From assembly GCA_036506155.1 (NCBI GenBank), contig DASXSF010000120.1:1-12297 (forward strand): 12,297 bases of DNA, in the 5' to 3' direction. The position numbers and the translations under genes were made by a program. The DNA is from DASXRA01 sp036506155 (GTDB taxonomy: Bacteria > Actinomycetota > Actinomycetes > Mycobacteriales > Jatrophihabitantaceae). Below the pieces are notes generated by a model that saw only the letters and a program-made list of their open reading frames with translations, was not told where the DNA came from and did no database searches. Each line of letters opens with the position of its first letter. Within the stretch, counting starts at the first letter, position 1. Shown in pieces: positions 11,536-12,297 of this stretch.

Positions 11536-12297
11536 TCAGCTAGGCGAGGCGAGGTGTGCGCGGGCTGGTGTTGGTTCGCGGCCCAGGACGCGAGGATGGG
11601 CCCTTTGTCCCGGCTTCTGGCGTGGGGGGTTGGAGTAGGCGGTAGATCTCCGTGCGAGGTAGCGCTTGATGCAGCGGATGGCCTCGCGGCGGGTCTTGCC
11701 TTGGGCGGTGCGCCGGTCGAGGTAGGTGCGGGTACTGGAGTCGCAGCGTAGCCGGGTGAAGGCGATGCGGTAGAGCGCGGCGTTGGCCGCTCGGTCGCCG
11801 CCGCGGTTAAGCCGGTGTCGGGTGGTCTTCCCGGAGGACGCCTCGATGGGGCTGACCCCGCACAGGGCGGCGAAGGATGCGTCGCTGTGCAGCCGGTCGG
11901 GGTTGTCGCCGGCGGCGATGAGCAGCGCCGCGGCGCTGTCGGGGCCGACCCCGCGGCGGTGCAGCAGCTGTGGGGCGTGGGTGTTGATGACCGCGGTGAT
12001 CTGCCGTTGCAGGTCACGGGCTTGGGTGGTCAGCTGGCCGATCCGCTGGGCGAGGCAGCGCAGCGTGTAGGCGGTGGCGGTGGCCACATTGCAGGGCTGG
12101 GCCGCCGGCAGGCTGGCGCAGGCGCGGACCAAGGCGGCGCCGGTCAGCCCGGACACAGATTCGCGCAGCGCCGGGTCAGCGCCGACGAGGACGGCCTTGA
12201 GCTGGTTGACGGCCTGGGTGCGGGACTTGACCGCCGAGGCTCGGGCCAGCCTGACCATGCGCAGCATCTCCACCGGGCCGTCCGTGGTCTTCGGCGT
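11536..12297 (-). CDS. IS110-family transposase, C-terminal part, frameshifted tail
   Basis: The minus frame is open to the right edge, so the N-terminal RuvC-like DEDD domain is outside the window. Visible are the central coiled region (MVRLARASAVKSRTQAVNQL) and the Transposase_20 domain: RGVGPDSAAALLIAAGDNP, FAALCGVSPIEASSGKT with the serine region typical of IS110 enzymes, RHRLNRGGDRAANAALYRI, then KTRREAIRCIKRYLAR. After KRYLAR the family normally continues EIYRLL. Here that sequence appears one base out of frame, so a base is missing near 11649-11650. The shifted tail ends TGA 11536-11538; the ancestral frame would end at TAG 11540-11542, almost the same place. IS110 elements insert with a bridge RNA and have no inverted repeats. 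Whether the enzyme is still active is unclear. Confidence 0.9.
   Translation of the reverse strand, partial: TPKTTDGPVEMLRMVRLARASAVKSRTQAVNQLKAVLVGADPALRESVSGLTGAALVRACASLPAAQPCNVATATAYTLRCLAQRIGQLTTQARDLQRQITAVINTHAPQLLHRRGVGPDSAAALLIAAGDNPDRLHSDASFAALCGVSPIEASSGKTTRHRLNRGGDRAANAALYRIAFTRLRCDSSTRTYLDRRTAQGKTRREAIRCIKRYLARRSTAYSNPPRQKPGQRAHPRVLGREPTPARAHLASPS
11536..12297 (-). mobile_element. IS110-family insertion sequence, right part only
   Basis: Inferred from the transposase. One end of the element lies in 11441-11535, between the protease stop and the transposase stop; the other is outside the window. The exact boundary cannot be set, since IS110 elements lack terminal inverted repeats and often make no target duplication. 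The bridge RNA of the IS110 group is encoded upstream of the transposase and so is not in view. Confidence 0.7.

Overview
The window comes from a GC-rich actinomycete. The evidence is strong G/C bias at third codon positions, GTG and TTG-type starts, actinobacterial IS110 and IS481-like transposase pieces, and a moxR-DUF58-VWA gene order known from Actinobacteria. I cannot name the genus. No RNA gene or CRISPR array was seen.

Left part (1-5184) looks like accessory or decaying DNA. It holds, in order: an animal-type haem peroxidase (minus strand, cut by the window edge); a small IS graveyard (C-terminal scrap of an IS110 transposase, then an N-terminal scrap of an IS481-like transposase); a divergent pair of regulators (a STAS-ATPase anti-sigma-type protein on minus, a lone STAS protein on plus); a lipoprotein gene whose 3' half is replaced by unrelated sequence running antisense to a glycosyltransferase C-terminal remnant; and a HIT-family/alcohol dehydrogenase chimera that carries a frameshift and has lost its nucleotide-binding glycine loop. 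At least five of these are broken genes, so the stretch has seen repeated deletion and rearrangement.

Right part (5302-11440) is intact and tightly packed. A two-component system (response regulator then histidine kinase, 4-nt overlap, minus strand) is divergent from a five-gene plus-strand operon: a small secreted protein, a MoxR AAA+ ATPase, a DUF58 protein, a membrane VWA (BatA-like) protein and a membrane-anchored HtrA-like serine protease. The first four genes are joined by 4-nt stop/start overlaps and the protease follows after 12 nt. The shared 127-bp promoter region contains four tandem 11-bp repeats with a TTTC core, the spacing used by OmpR/PhoB-type regulators. This suggests that the two-component system controls itself and the operon. 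My reading is an envelope-stress or surface-quality-control module: the kinase senses, the MoxR-DUF58-VWA set acts as a chaperone-like machine, the protease acts outside the membrane, and the small secreted protein is a candidate signal or substrate.

Right edge (11536-12297): the C-terminal part of an IS110-family transposase, on minus, with a single-base frameshift in its tail. Two imperfect 24-nt direct repeats lie between it and the protease gene.
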